Origin: Nostoc sp. FACHB-973
GTDB lineage: Bacteria; Cyanobacteriota; Cyanobacteriia; Cyanobacteriales; Nostocaceae
DNA: 42,699 nt
NCBI RefSeq assembly: GCF_014698115.1
Contig: NZ_JACJSJ010000073.1
Coordinates: 1-42,699 of the forward strand
Direction: 5' to 3'
The position numbers and the translations under genes are program-made. The notes beneath the pieces are model-generated. The model saw only the letters and a list, made by a program, of their open reading frames with translations. It did not search any database and was not told the origin of the DNA. This document shows, piece after piece, positions 17,707 through 26,991 of the stretch; positions within the stretch are counted from its first letter, which is position 1; every line of letters starts with the position of its first letter.

Positions 17707-18138
17707 TTACTTCCGCACCGCAGCGCTAAATCCAGCTGCCTTGAATTGCTTCAGCTTTAATGGAGTAGGCTGATTTGCAGGCACAGAAATTCTCAATTCA
17801 AAATCGCTAACACCTGGTGGCACCTCAGCAATCGAACCAAGACGGGTGCGGTTTTGCATTACTGAGTCATTATTGGCATCATAAATGCGTCCAAAAATAT
17901 CTGCATCATAAACTGTTTTCTTAGTACCATTTTCTGCCTTGCCAATGACAATGAAGCAATTGGCGGCGGCGCTACCACTACTGATAACAGCTCCTTGTGC
18001 TAGTTCTGCTGGACAATCTTTATAGGAAATATCAAATAGTTTAATCTGTGTCAGCGCTAGAGCGGGGGGAGTAAGCACCCACGATAGAAAAGTGATGAAA
18101 CAAGAAATAAAAATGACCGTGAGTGAGCGTAACTGCAT
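17707..18138 (-). CDS. Secreted hypothetical protein
   Basis: 143 aa. A signal peptide covers about 1-28 (hydrophobic FISCFITFLSWVLTPP, cleavage near ALA-LT). The mature part is small, without membrane segments, and has two cysteines (DCPAEL and ANCFIV) that could form a disulfide. It is predicted beta-rich (FDISYKDCP, FELRISVP). No family recognised. A MITE-like element lies 40 bp upstream of its start and might carry or disturb its promoter. Confidence 0.7.
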   Translation of the reverse strand: MQLRSLTVIFISCFITFLSWVLTPPALALTQIKLFDISYKDCPAELAQGAVISSGSAAANCFIVIGKAENGTKKTVYDADIFGRIYDANNDSVMQNRTRLGSIAEVPPGVSDFELRISVPANQPTPLKLKQFKAAGFSAAVRK

Positions 18139-18177
18139 AAAAGACCCCTTAATTTAATTCAATAATTATGTAACTTA

Positions 18178-18279
18178 TATAGCGTTTCTCGTTTACGTGA
18201 GGTATACCAGCACGGCACTGCCGTGCCCTTACACTTCACAATATTAATGTTGTACCGTATGTGAATGGGAACCGCTATA
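18178..18279. mobile_element. MITE-like element
   Basis: About 102 bp with roughly 32-bp imperfect terminal inverted repeats: TATAGCGTTTCTCGTTTACG on the left and TATAGCGGTTCCCATTCACA on the right, opposite strand. The internal palindrome GCACGGCACTGCCGTGC is at 18210-18226. There is no coding capacity. Confidence 0.7.
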
Positions 18280-18331
18280 TCCTCAGCTTACAACGGAATT
18301 ACGGCTTATTGATGGCTGTGAACAGTCAATG

Positions 18332-18372
18332 AATTTTGGATTTTGGATTTTGGATTTTGGATTTTGGATTGA
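18332..18372. repeat. TTTTGGA heptamer tandem repeat
   Basis: Five consecutive TTTTGGA units. An inverse-type TCTAAAA array lies at 18491-18522, so transcripts could fold between the two. Confidence 0.85.
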
Positions 18373-18537
18373 CCAGGATCACAAGGGTGTGGGGCTTGAT
18401 AGCGCAGCGTTAGCGAGTCATCGAGCGTCGGATTTTAAATTTTGATGAGAGGATTTGTTCCGTCCACGAGGGGCGGGGCATGAACCAAAATAATCTAAAA
18501 TCTAAAATCTAAAATCTAAAATTGGTACGGTCAACAG

Positions 18538-19119
18538 TCAAACTGCAAACACCTGCTCAACTATTAATTCCCAATCGAGTATTACATCTGATGTAATGAT
18601 CGCCGTACCCTGCAACAGTGTATCCTCATACTGTCCTTCCACCCACTTACAAACGGTGATTTGTTTAAATTCCGGATCGACAATCCAGTATTCGGTAATG
18701 CCTCTAGCCGCGTATTCTGTGTATTTGTAACGGTAATCGCGGTTGCGGTTCTCAGTTCCAGGACTGACGACTTCAACCACCAGCGCAGGCAAAGGCATAT
18801 CGCGGGTAATCACATTGCGGGGACTGCCAATTAAAGCTGCTTTCGACTCTTCCGTATGCACTACCAGATCGGGTAGCCGACAGGTTGCTCGCCGTCCACT
18901 AACTTCAATTTCAATGTCCTTGTAAGTCAGCAAGGTAATAGGAAAATGCTTTGCTAACTCGAACAGCAGAAATTTGGCAATATCACAGTTTTCCTCGCTT
19001 TCTGTTGGCATTTCTACTAGCTCACCATCCACTAATTCGTAGCGGGTATCAGTGCGATCGTCATAAGCCAGAAATTCCTCAAAAGTCAGGAATTTTGTTG
19101 GATGCTGAGTTTGAGTCAT
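18538..19119 (-). CDS. Uma2-family protein (DUF820, PD-(D/E)XK nuclease fold)
   Basis: 193 aa. Typical family layout: the N-terminal TFEEFLAYD and RYELVDGELVEMP, then the nuclease-fold core LPDLVVHTEE and PALVVEVVSPGTENRNRD with the acidic residues expected at the active site, then EYWIVDPEFKQITVC. Many copies occur in cyanobacterial genomes; their biological role is unclear despite the 'Uma2 endonuclease' label. It is a single gene flanked by repeat DNA. Confidence 0.9.
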   Translation of the reverse strand: MTQTQHPTKFLTFEEFLAYDDRTDTRYELVDGELVEMPTESEENCDIAKFLLFELAKHFPITLLTYKDIEIEVSGRRATCRLPDLVVHTEESKAALIGSPRNVITRDMPLPALVVEVVSPGTENRNRDYRYKYTEYAARGITEYWIVDPEFKQITVCKWVEGQYEDTLLQGTAIITSDVILDWELIVEQVFAV

Positions 19120-19216
19120 AGCGATTTCCGATACAAAAATGCTAACAATTGCTCACATTTTATCGAACAGAATTCAGTAGTCAGGAGTCAGAATTCAGCA
19201 ATGTTTTTTGATCGAA

Positions 19217-19345
19217 AAAGCGGATAGCGCAGCGTAAAGCCTTCTCTTCTCCTTCGGAGACGCTAACGCGAACGAGAGGCTTCGCCAACGGCATAGCTTC
19301 TCTACGAGAGTCCGCGTTCGCGCAGCGTCTCGTAGAGAGGGTCGC
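19217..19345. repeat. Palindromic intergenic repeat
   Basis: TCTCTACGAGA (19299-19309) and TCTCGTAGAGA (19328-19338) form an 11-bp perfect inverted repeat. It lies within a longer stretch rich in TTCGGAGACGCTAACGCG-like palindromic pieces. It resembles dispersed repeats of Nostocales. No gene. Confidence 0.7.
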
Positions 19346-19541
19346 GTCTTGATTCTGACTCCTGAATTCTGACTTCTGAATTCTTCTTCAATACTGTTTC
19401 CACCTAGAAGTGTCGGCACTATCCAGTCCACCCTAATGATAAGTCTTTAATCGAACCTGATATAACTACAGGTGAATTGGAAACTTTAATTTAACTTTTG
19501 TAATAATTAAGTAAATAAGCCCGCGATTGCTATTAACTTTT

Positions 19542-20174
19542 ATGACACCAGATGAGATTGAAACAGCTATGCAAGCAGCCTTTAATAGTTGTGATGCTGT
19601 AGGCTGTCCTCTCACTGACGCACAGAAACAGATATTATTGCAAGTGGTTGAGCAAATCCAGGGAAATTTTAACTCTGAAGCGTCAGATATTGCTAATCCT
19701 TTGGACGAACTTACCCCAGAGGAGTTAGAAGCATTTTTAGAGTTTGTTAAGACCGAGGAACAACGTAACCGTACTTGGAAAGTCCAATTACTCAACGATT
19801 GGCTGTTGGAAAATGACTCTGGAACAGTACAATTTATCCGCCAGCGCTACGGTTTACAGTGGCTTAACCGTGTTGAGTCATACCATTTTGATAAGTATTC
19901 TTATTTTGAAGATGCATTAAAGTTGAAAGTAGGCGATCGCATTGAAGTTTGCAATGCATTATGGGAATGGGTGCAAGAAGATGGGCCGTGTAAACCGGAG
20001 TGGTTTCCATCCATTGTGATTCAGGTTGATGAAATTAGCGATGTCTACGACGGGCTACGCCCACGCAATAATTCCTCTACTAATTGCGTCGTCCGCTTCT
20101 TCAACGGCGCTGAGTATGAAATTCAAGGAATTTATGAATGGAATCGCTATAACTGGCGCTGGTCTCAGAAGTAG
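19542..20174 (+). CDS. Hypothetical protein
   Basis: 210 aa from the ATG at 19542 (a TTG at 19527 is less likely). Soluble and acidic. The N-terminal half is helical (MTPDEIETAMQAAFNSC ... DELTPEELEAFLEFVKTEEQ). The C-terminal half is probably beta-rich, with KVGDRIEVCNALWEWVQED and a Trp/Tyr-rich end. Family not recognised. The codons for DVYDGLRPRN come from a TACGACGGGCTACGCC segment that looks like repeat DNA absorbed into the gene; this is inference. Confidence 0.7.
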   Translation: MTPDEIETAMQAAFNSCDAVGCPLTDAQKQILLQVVEQIQGNFNSEASDIANPLDELTPEELEAFLEFVKTEEQRNRTWKVQLLNDWLLENDSGTVQFIRQRYGLQWLNRVESYHFDKYSYFEDALKLKVGDRIEVCNALWEWVQEDGPCKPEWFPSIVIQVDEISDVYDGLRPRNNSSTNCVVRFFNGAEYEIQGIYEWNRYNWRWSQK

Positions 20175-20248
20175 TGGGGAGCAGGGGAGGCAGGGGAGGC
20201 AGGGGGAGAATAATAACTTCTCAGTCAACAGTTATCAGTCAACAGTCA

Positions 20249-21460
20249 TCAGTGAAGACTCCCAATGCTCAACGCCCAAGCTAAAAACCTCTCAGTATGA
20301 TACAACGCTAGTTGATTGCTTACACCGTTAAAAATGACATCAAAAGAGTGTTCTGCCCAAGGAATTTCTAGGAAAACAGCAGTGTTACCAGAGCCATGTA
20401 AACGTTCATACATCTGTCTGCCAAATCGAGCTTCTACCAAATGGTCGCGCCTGCCGTAAATTAATAAAGTTGGCGGCAAAGGATGCGTTAAGTAATTTAT
20501 CGGTGAAGCAATTTGATACTGATTAGGTAATTCATCTAATGAACCACCGAGAAATGCTTTTAAAACAGCACGGGTATTAATAGGATCGGGACTTGGCGGT
20601 GTTTTGTATCCCTCAGTCAAATTAACAGGCCCGTAATAGCTGACCACAGCACGGATGGGCGGTGCATCCGGTTGATAAGCCGCTAGCATTGCTAGGTGTG
20701 CCCCAGCAGAACGTCCTAAAAGTACAATACGTTCTGGATCGGCTTCATATTCGGCTGCATGTTTGTGAATAAAATTCAGGGCTGTACGCACGTCATCTAA
20801 CTGTGCTGGGAACTGATATTGAGGTGCGTGTCGGTAGTCGATCGCAAATACCGTATATCCCTGTTGAGCAATATATTGATTAAACTCAGGATTAGCGCTA
20901 GGATTTCCATGTTGCCAAGCTCCACCATAAATTACTATCAGTGCTGGATATTTTCCCACCTGCGGTGGTTGGTAAACTTCCATTTTTAAAGGTACTCCCC
21001 CAGGAGCAGCAAAAATAATATCTTTTTGATGGCGCGTTTTACCTGATGCAATACCCCGGAAGAAATTAACTAAGTTAAAGGGATGAGTTTGCATTTTGGT
21101 GCTTAGTTGAACTGGAATTTTTTCTAGATAATCTGCTCCTAACTCTTGTTTCATCGCTTGAGCCATCTGCATTTGAGTGAGTGGAATATTCACTAGCACC
21201 CATCCACAAATTAGCAGTCCGATTAAACTGACAATGCAAGCTAAAGGCTGTAGTTGACGCTGACTAATGCAGAAAAAAGAAAGTAATAAAGAGAGCAAAT
21301 TTAATAAAAATAACCAAGGACTGACTTCTGGCGCTCCCACTGCTAGGGTGAGTAAAAACATATTTGGAGCCGGAAGAATAATCCAAGAGCTAAGAAATAG
21401 GCTTGTCAAACTTACTAAGAATGCAAGCCATGAGAAAAGGATTTCGGGTTTAAGGAACAT
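20249..21460 (-). CDS. Membrane-anchored alpha/beta hydrolase (esterase-like)
   Basis: 403 aa. The N-terminus has three predicted membrane helices (about 5-28, 46-65 and 70-92). The hydrolase domain (about 145-395) is of the carboxylesterase/BD-FAE type, with an oxyanion-hole motif YGGAWQHG and a triad of S251 (LLGRSAGAH), D339 (GRRDHLVE) and H371 (WAEHSFD). It probably cleaves short-chain esters near the membrane; substrate unknown. The C-terminal 25 codons run close to repeat DNA but look normal. A single gene. Confidence 0.85.
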   Translation of the reverse strand: MFLKPEILFSWLAFLVSLTSLFLSSWIILPAPNMFLLTLAVGAPEVSPWLFLLNLLSLLLSFFCISQRQLQPLACIVSLIGLLICGWVLVNIPLTQMQMAQAMKQELGADYLEKIPVQLSTKMQTHPFNLVNFFRGIASGKTRHQKDIIFAAPGGVPLKMEVYQPPQVGKYPALIVIYGGAWQHGNPSANPEFNQYIAQQGYTVFAIDYRHAPQYQFPAQLDDVRTALNFIHKHAAEYEADPERIVLLGRSAGAHLAMLAAYQPDAPPIRAVVSYYGPVNLTEGYKTPPSPDPINTRAVLKAFLGGSLDELPNQYQIASPINYLTHPLPPTLLIYGRRDHLVEARFGRQMYERLHGSGNTAVFLEIPWAEHSFDVIFNGVSNQLALYHTERFLAWALSIGSLH

Positions 21461-21563
21461 GTATGAAAGAGCAGTAACAATAATTCAAAATAAGTACAAT
21501 TTATCCGTTAATGCTACGGCTTGCAATAGTTAAACCATGTCTAGTCATAAGTTTTAAAATTAC

Positions 21564-22445
21564 TTATCTTCCTAAACCCAGGTAATTTTGTAAAGCTTGG
21601 CGCATGACTTCTACAGGTATATTTTCCTGCTGCAACCAGATTTTTAATGCTGCTACCCCTTGTTGAACTAGCATTTCTAATCCATCGATCGCAATTGCAC
21701 CTTGTTTTTCTGCTTGCTGTAGAAATAGCGTCGGTTTAGGAATATATATTAAATCGTAGGCGATCGCACCTGTTGGTAAATTCGCTATTTCCTCCACGCT
21801 CAAAGGCGATTCATCAACCTTGGGATACATACCTATGGGCGTTGTGTTTACCAGCAGATTAGCTTGAGGAATCAATTTTGCTAGTTCATCCCATGTACCG
21901 ACTTGCAAATTCTCTTCTATGGGTGAATTACTCCAACTATCGCAAAATGCTTGTAATTTCTGCACATTGCGCCCCAACACATAAATTTTGGCAAAACCTA
22001 GTTGGTGACATCCTGCGACAACTGCCCTAGCTGCACCACCATTGCCTAAAATTACCGCTACTTTTTGACTCCAATCTTGTTGATATGTTGTCTGCAAAGG
22101 AGCAATAAATCCTTCTATATCTGTGTTTGTACCTACCCATTTGTGATTTTGGCGGCTAACAGTATTCACCGCACCGATAGTTTGAGCAATAGGGGTAATT
22201 TCTGAGAGCAGGGGTATGATTGCTTGTTTGTGAGGTATCGTCACACTAAAGCCCACAATATCAACAGCCGCGAAACCTGCGATCGCAATCTCCAAATTTT
22301 CTGGTGCTATGGGAAAAGGCAGATAAACATAATCTAATCCCAAATGAGCGATCGCCGCATTATGCATCACCGGCGACAGTGAATGTTCCACCGGATGTCC
22401 GATTACTCCTAAAAGTTTAGTTTTGCCTGTAATTAATTTAGTCAT
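21564..22445 (-). CDS. aroE: Shikimate dehydrogenase AroE
   Basis: 293 aa. Reduces 3-dehydroshikimate to shikimate with NADPH in aromatic amino acid synthesis. The substrate domain begins HPVEHSLSPVMHNAA, with the catalytic Lys in SVTIPHKQAI and the paired Asp in GTNTDIEGF. The Rossmann part has GNGGAARAV and an LGRN nucleotide-specificity segment. The typical end GLEMLVQQGVAALKIWL is present. Full length. The neighbours are unrelated to the pathway. Confidence 0.97.
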   Translation of the reverse strand: MTKLITGKTKLLGVIGHPVEHSLSPVMHNAAIAHLGLDYVYLPFPIAPENLEIAIAGFAAVDIVGFSVTIPHKQAIIPLLSEITPIAQTIGAVNTVSRQNHKWVGTNTDIEGFIAPLQTTYQQDWSQKVAVILGNGGAARAVVAGCHQLGFAKIYVLGRNVQKLQAFCDSWSNSPIEENLQVGTWDELAKLIPQANLLVNTTPIGMYPKVDESPLSVEEIANLPTGAIAYDLIYIPKPTLFLQQAEKQGAIAIDGLEMLVQQGVAALKIWLQQENIPVEVMRQALQNYLGLGR

Positions 22446-22499
22446 TAGTCATTAGTCATTTGTCATTGGGCAAAAAAGGCAGAGACAGGGGCACAGGGG

Positions 22500-22567
22500 A
22501 GAATAATAACTCCTAACTCCTAACTCCTAACTCCTAACTCCCCACTCCCCACTCCCCACTCTCCACC
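22500..22567. repeat. ACTCCTA and ACTCCCC heptamer repeats
   Basis: Tandem CTCCTAA units run into CCCCACT units just upstream of the hydrolase gene at 22610. Confidence 0.85.
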
Positions 22568-22609
22568 TACTCTACAATTATTAAAAGCTACTTCACATTT
22601 GTTTAAATC

Positions 22610-23548
22610 ATGCAGGCAACTACAGCCCCCTCTACAAACCCAATTCCTGGTAAATATTGGCAGTGGCGCGGGCACAATGTTTACTATGTGCGTGCGGGAG
22701 AGAAGCAAGCGCAACGTCCGCCTTTGCTTTTGGTACATGGATTTGGTGCTTCCACAGACCACTGGCGCAAGAATATCACAGGATTGTGTCAAGATTTTGA
22801 AGTGTTTGCGATCGACCTTTTGGGATTTGGGCGATCGGCAAAGCCAAAATTGCAGTACAGTGGCGACTTATGGCGCGACCAACTTCACGATTTTATCAGT
22901 GAAGCGATCGGTCAAAAAGCAGTCTTGGCAGGTAATTCTCTTGGTGGCTATGCTAGCTTGTGTGTTGCAGCACAACGTCCTGATAGTGCGGCTGGTTTAG
23001 TGTTACTCAATAGTGCTGGGCCATTTAGCGAAAGTCAGCCGACATCTGAACCTGAAGCTTTACAAAGCCAAATTCAGCCTCCCAAACAACCCTCTTCTTT
23101 AGAAAAACTTTTGGGTGACTCGGTTAAGTGGATTTTTCAACAACCTTTAGCCCAATCTTTGTTATTTCAATACGTGCGACAACGTTGGGTAATTCGCCAA
23201 ACCTTAGAAAAAGTTTATCTTGACAAGAGTGCAATTACAGACCAATTAGTAGAAGAAATTTATCGTCCAGCTTACGATCCTGGGGCAATGGATGTGTTTG
23301 TTTCAGTTTTTAGCACGCCTCAAGGAGAAAAAGTTGATGTGCTACTAAAGCAATTAACTTGTCCTTTGTTGATGTTATGGGGTGAAGCAGATCCTTGGAT
23401 CAATGCTAGAGAACGTTCTCAAAAGTTTCGTCAATATTATCCTCAACTTACAGAACATTTCCTAACGGCTGGCCATTGTCCCCATGACGAAGTTCCAGAT
23501 AAAGTGAACCAACTTTTACGCGATTGGGTTTTGTCTATTGCCCAGTGA
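22610..23548 (+). CDS. Alpha/beta hydrolase
   Basis: 312 aa, soluble. The oxyanion motif is LLLVHGFGAS, the nucleophile elbow is GNSLGG with S110, the acid is in WGEADPW and the His is in TAGHCPHDE. A helical cap (about 135-225) separates the core halves. The sequence resembles the plant pheophytinase/hydrolase branch found widely in cyanobacteria, so a lipid, pigment-ester or similar substrate is possible, but this is not proven. The start is the ATG right after a repeat block, so the promoter must lie in or beyond the repeats. Confidence 0.88.
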   Translation: MQATTAPSTNPIPGKYWQWRGHNVYYVRAGEKQAQRPPLLLVHGFGASTDHWRKNITGLCQDFEVFAIDLLGFGRSAKPKLQYSGDLWRDQLHDFISEAIGQKAVLAGNSLGGYASLCVAAQRPDSAAGLVLLNSAGPFSESQPTSEPEALQSQIQPPKQPSSLEKLLGDSVKWIFQQPLAQSLLFQYVRQRWVIRQTLEKVYLDKSAITDQLVEEIYRPAYDPGAMDVFVSVFSTPQGEKVDVLLKQLTCPLLMLWGEADPWINARERSQKFRQYYPQLTEHFLTAGHCPHDEVPDKVNQLLRDWVLSIAQ

Positions 23549-23698
23549 TAAATGTTGAATAGAGACGCGTAACTCAAGGATGAGGGAGTAGGGAGTGGGG
23601 AGATGGGGAGACAAATTGTAATAAGTCTTTCCTCGTGTCCCCGTCTCCTCTTCTCTATGCCCCACTACATTGATTCTGAATTTTGTATTCTTCTTCAA

Positions 23699-24415
23699 TT
23701 ATTTAAAAACGTATGATTTAATTTCTTGTTCTATTTTATCGCTAATAATTTCAGTTCCAATACCAGGTTGATCTAGATTCACCCTCACAAAATTTGTGTT
23801 GTCTTCTCCAGTAAATTTTTTATCATTGTTGGAATCTTTGAGAATCTTCAGAAAAATTGCATTTTGGCTGGGAAGAACAACCCAATTAATAATTTGCGTG
23901 TTGTTTGGGGTAATTTGCTGGAGATTTTTACCCGATAAATCAGAAATATAACCAACAATGGCATCTTCGGTGTTCATTTTTTTATCTGCGTTTGTATCTT
24001 GGTCAATAATTTTATATAACCAAACTCTTGTAATTGGTTTACCTACCGCTTTTAGCTCTAATAAATTAAAGGAGTTAATAATGGCTTTTTTGTTTAATAA
24101 AAGATGAGATTCCCCATCTTGCTTACGATAAAAGATGAGGTTATATAATTGATTATTTCTTTCATAAGAACGTGAAAGACTTAAATTATTTTCTTTTTCT
24201 TGATACTGGTCTGGAAGATTAACCGGAATCATGAGATAATCCGATTGCTCTTTAATAATTAAATCGCCATAGATAATATTTGGTTGTGAGTTGGGTTTGT
24301 CAGTTGCTTTAGCCTGTTCGCTTTTTCTGGTAACTTTGGATTCACAGGAAAAAGAAACAGCGCCTATGATAATAGCTGTAGTAATTTTCTTTAAAAAGCT
24401 ATAGTTTTTCATCAA
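23699..24415 (-). CDS. Putative lipoprotein with two EF-hand-like loops
   Basis: 238 aa. The signal peptide ends in SFSC, with the lipidated Cys at about 24. Two calcium-loop-like segments are visible: DQDTNADKKMNTED (138-151) and DSNNDKKFTGED (194-205). Both fit the DxDxNxD...D spacing, although the second lacks one ligand. The rest is beta-rich and unrecognised. It probably faces the periplasm. It is flanked on the minus-strand upstream side by two terminator-like hairpins, so it is transcribed alone. Confidence 0.75.
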   Translation of the reverse strand: MMKNYSFLKKITTAIIIGAVSFSCESKVTRKSEQAKATDKPNSQPNIIYGDLIIKEQSDYLMIPVNLPDQYQEKENNLSLSRSYERNNQLYNLIFYRKQDGESHLLLNKKAIINSFNLLELKAVGKPITRVWLYKIIDQDTNADKKMNTEDAIVGYISDLSGKNLQQITPNNTQIINWVVLPSQNAIFLKILKDSNNDKKFTGEDNTNFVRVNLDQPGIGTEIISDKIEQEIKSYVFK

Positions 24416-24503
24416 TCTCTCACAGTAGGATATGTTGCTGTTCTATTTTATTCCGTGGTGGAAAATTACCAAGAGTTTTATTTTAATTTAGAGTATATAA
24501 AAC

Positions 24504-24530
24504 AAGCCCACTGATGCGGGCTTCTTCATA
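24504..24530 (-). terminator. Terminator-like hairpin
   Basis: AAGCCC (24504-24509) pairs with GGGCTT (24518-24523). Read on the minus strand it is followed by GTTTTATAT. It is nearly 480 nt after the aldo/keto reductase stop, with no ORF between. Confidence 0.6.
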
Positions 24531-24566
24531 TATATAAGGTGGGTAAAGTCTCCTAATTATAAAAAT

Positions 24567-24600
24567 CCAAAAACCTGGTCAGGATTGACCAGGTTTTATC
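24567..24600 (-). terminator. Terminator-like hairpin
   Basis: AAACCTGGTC (24571-24580) pairs with GACCAGGTTT (24587-24596). Both strands continue into T-tracts (TTTTTGGATTTTTA on the minus strand), so it could act both ways. Confidence 0.7.
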
Positions 24601-25004
24601 GAGTTTACAGATTTCAAATTGTTAAACTAATTAACTAACTGAAGGTTAATAACTAAGGTGGACTAAATAACTAGCAAACTTCGCATTTATACGTTTTTCC
24701 GTTTTAGGATTTGGCTTTGTCTTCTACAATTAGACTTTTCGCCACTTGTATCTTGATATGCTGAAGTTTACTTGGGTTGATGACAGGGGACACTACGTCA
24801 TTTACCCTTTTTGTTTGGTTTTGCTTTGTTTGGTGTCCTACTATTTAATTTATCACTAGGTTTGTTAGTTGCAACCCTTAGTTTACCAAAGTTGACGTTT
24901 TGTTAGATTTTGCAATCTGAATCTGGAGATTTGATCCCCAACTCTGTTTTAAAGAGAGTTCAAGGGATCTTGGAGAGTTTGGCTTGCTGAAGCAAACTGT
25001 ATTG
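24601..25004. other. Intergenic region with hairpin near the aldo/keto reductase stop
   Basis: No supported ORF. A hairpin GATCCC...AACTCT / AGAGTT...GGGATC (24933-24969) lies 36 nt after the aldo/keto reductase stop on the minus strand, without a T-tract. The rest could be a long 3' UTR or a small RNA ending at the two terminators. Confidence 0.5.
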
Positions 25005-25964
25005 TCAAAATTCCCACATAATTGGATTGTTATCAAAGCGATCGCTAACAATACGTCCAATGGCATCAATTTCTGCCAATTCGGCGGCAGAAAGTTGAAT
25101 TTGGGCGGCTAAAGCGTTGTCTTGGGCTTGCTGGGGATAACGCGCCCCGGCTATGGCATTTGCTTGAGGTTGAGCAATTAACCACGCTAAAGCTAACTGA
25201 GCAAGGGTACAATTATGAAGAAGGGCTATAGGACGCAATTTTTCTAGTGCTTGTTGAGCTAGTTCAAAGTTTTCGCCTTGAAACAGTTTATTTTTAGCAC
25301 GGTTATCTGCTGGGTCAAATTGATGACCGGCCGCAAATTTCCCTGTCAGTAATCCCTGTGCTAGAGGCGAATAAGCAAGGATAGAAATGTTGTGTTCAAT
25401 ACAATAAGGCAGTGCATCTTGTTCTACCTGTCTCCAGAATAGAGAATAAGGTGGTTGTAAACTATCAATACGTCCATAACTCGCGGCTTGAGCCAATTGG
25501 GCGCTAGAAAAATTGGAAACACCAATCGCTCGAATTTTACCTTGTTCTTTGAGCAAGTTCAGAGCGCTCATAGTTTCTTCGATAGGTACTATTTCACTAT
25601 TGAAAGCGCCGGAGGGCCAATGAATTTGGTAAAGGTCGATGTAATCAGTTTTTAGGTTTGTTAGGGAACGTTCACAAGCCTGAATCACTTGTTCATACTT
25701 TAGATGGTTAGCGAAAACTTTCGTGGCATACTCCACGCGATCGCGCACATCAGATAAAGCTTCAGCTACAATTTGCTCAGAGTGTCCTTCACCATAAACT
25801 TCAGCAGTATCGATTGTTGTGATACCAGCTTCAAATGCTGCTCGAATTGTTTTAATGGAGTCAGCATCCTCAATTCCCACCCACATTCTTTTACCGGCTT
25901 GCCAAGTTCCCATCAGAATGGGTGTGATTTGCACTTCAGTTGTACCTAGACATCGCTTTTCCAT
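25005..25964 (-). CDS. Aldo/keto reductase
   Basis: 319 aa, NADPH-dependent oxidoreductase with a TIM-barrel fold. The catalytic tetrad is complete: D52 and Y57 (IDTAEVYGEG), K82 (ATKVF) and H115 (YQIHWPSG). The phosphate and cofactor end AGARYPQQAQDNALA is also typical. The sequence is closest to the YajO/IolS-like group. The physiological substrate cannot be predicted. Start ATG at 25964 (MEKRCLGTTEV). A single gene, divergent from the DUF1802 gene. Confidence 0.93.
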   Translation of the reverse strand: MEKRCLGTTEVQITPILMGTWQAGKRMWVGIEDADSIKTIRAAFEAGITTIDTAEVYGEGHSEQIVAEALSDVRDRVEYATKVFANHLKYEQVIQACERSLTNLKTDYIDLYQIHWPSGAFNSEIVPIEETMSALNLLKEQGKIRAIGVSNFSSAQLAQAASYGRIDSLQPPYSLFWRQVEQDALPYCIEHNISILAYSPLAQGLLTGKFAAGHQFDPADNRAKNKLFQGENFELAQQALEKLRPIALLHNCTLAQLALAWLIAQPQANAIAGARYPQQAQDNALAAQIQLSAAELAEIDAIGRIVSDRFDNNPIMWEF

Positions 25965-26045
25965 AACTGCTTCCTAATTCATCTCCCTGGACAGTTATAT
26001 ACTTTATCGGTCTTAGCTTGAAATTAAATCAGAATTACAGTAGAC

Positions 26046-26642
26046 ATGATGGAATTGACTACAACTTTTCATGCTCTCAAAGAATGGGCAGTCGCCGTAA
26101 ATGCCTTGGAAACTGGCAAAACAATTATGTTGCTCCGCAAAGGCGGTATCCATGAACGAAATGGACATTTCCAAGTTGCCCACAACCAGATTTTGCTTTA
26201 CCCTACTTATGAACATCAACAAGCTTTCATGCTCAAACCTGAGTATGCCAATGATGTCTATTCAGTAACATCAGGCTGGCATCCAGACACAATTCGCATC
26301 GGTAGTTGGGCTGAAATTACAGATATTTTGCCAGTTAGTGACGAGTCTATTGTCAACAGCTTACTTCCCTTCCATATTTGGAACGAGCATTTTATTAGCG
26401 ATCGCCTCAAATGGAAACCACGCCAACCCCTATATATTCTGCTCTTACGGACTTATAAGCTACCCCAAGAACAAGAAATTGCTTATTATGCTAAATACAG
26501 CGGGTGTAAGTCGTGGATTGATTTAGACCAAGCAATTCAATTAGAAGGAGCAAAACCAGTGTTTTCTGATTTTGTATACAGTCAATTAGTAGAGAAAATT
26601 CGCGGGATTGTTGGTGATAAATTGTATGCCCCGCTGTTCTAA
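26046..26642 (+). CDS. DUF1802 family protein
   Basis: 198 aa, soluble, unknown function. The pattern HALKEWAVAVNALETGKTIM followed by LLRKGGIHE matches the uncharacterised DUF1802 family common in cyanobacteria. Conserved-looking later blocks are LYPTYEHQ and the Trp/Tyr-rich middle. Two successive ATGs (26046 and 26049) are possible starts. It is divergent from the aldo/keto reductase by 81 bp, which suggests a shared promoter region. Confidence 0.8.
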   Translation: MMELTTTFHALKEWAVAVNALETGKTIMLLRKGGIHERNGHFQVAHNQILLYPTYEHQQAFMLKPEYANDVYSVTSGWHPDTIRIGSWAEITDILPVSDESIVNSLLPFHIWNEHFISDRLKWKPRQPLYILLLRTYKLPQEQEIAYYAKYSGCKSWIDLDQAIQLEGAKPVFSDFVYSQLVEKIRGIVGDKLYAPLF

Positions 26643-26763
26643 TAACCAAAGTTTTCGGCGATCAAATATCAATTTTCTCTTGAATGCGATCGAGTGCGAC
26701 TTATAGCAGCATAATAACGGATTCAGGAATCAAACCTGCTCAATTCAATTATTCTCTAAGTCG

Positions 26764-26991
26764 CTACTCAATAATTTCGTCATATTGATTGGTGTCGTCT
26801 TCCTGCAATGCTTTCATTTCCATGAAAACATCCGCCAAAGTTTTTTCATCTAGCCATTGATGACGTTCTTTGGTGTAATCTCCTTTGCCAAAACTGAAAT
26901 ATTGAATAAACCGAATAGTATCGGTAACTCCCAGAGAATTGATTAAAGCATCGTAGCCCTGTTTGATAATTTCATTTTGGGTTTTCATCAT
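26764..26991 (-). CDS. Small partner of the PIN protein (candidate antitoxin)
   Basis: 75 aa, acidic, with no clear DNA-binding motif. It starts inside the end of the PIN gene: ATGATGAAAACC overlaps the PIN stop by 20 nt, and the GAGGAAAGC just before serves as the ribosome site. This fits translational coupling. The protein (TQNEIIKQGYDALINSLGVT ... MEMKALQEDD) resembles small helical partners often found with cyanobacterial PIN toxins. The antitoxin role is inferred from context only. Confidence 0.7.
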   Translation of the reverse strand: MMKTQNEIIKQGYDALINSLGVTDTIRFIQYFSFGKGDYTKERHQWLDEKTLADVFMEMKALQEDDTNQYDEIIE

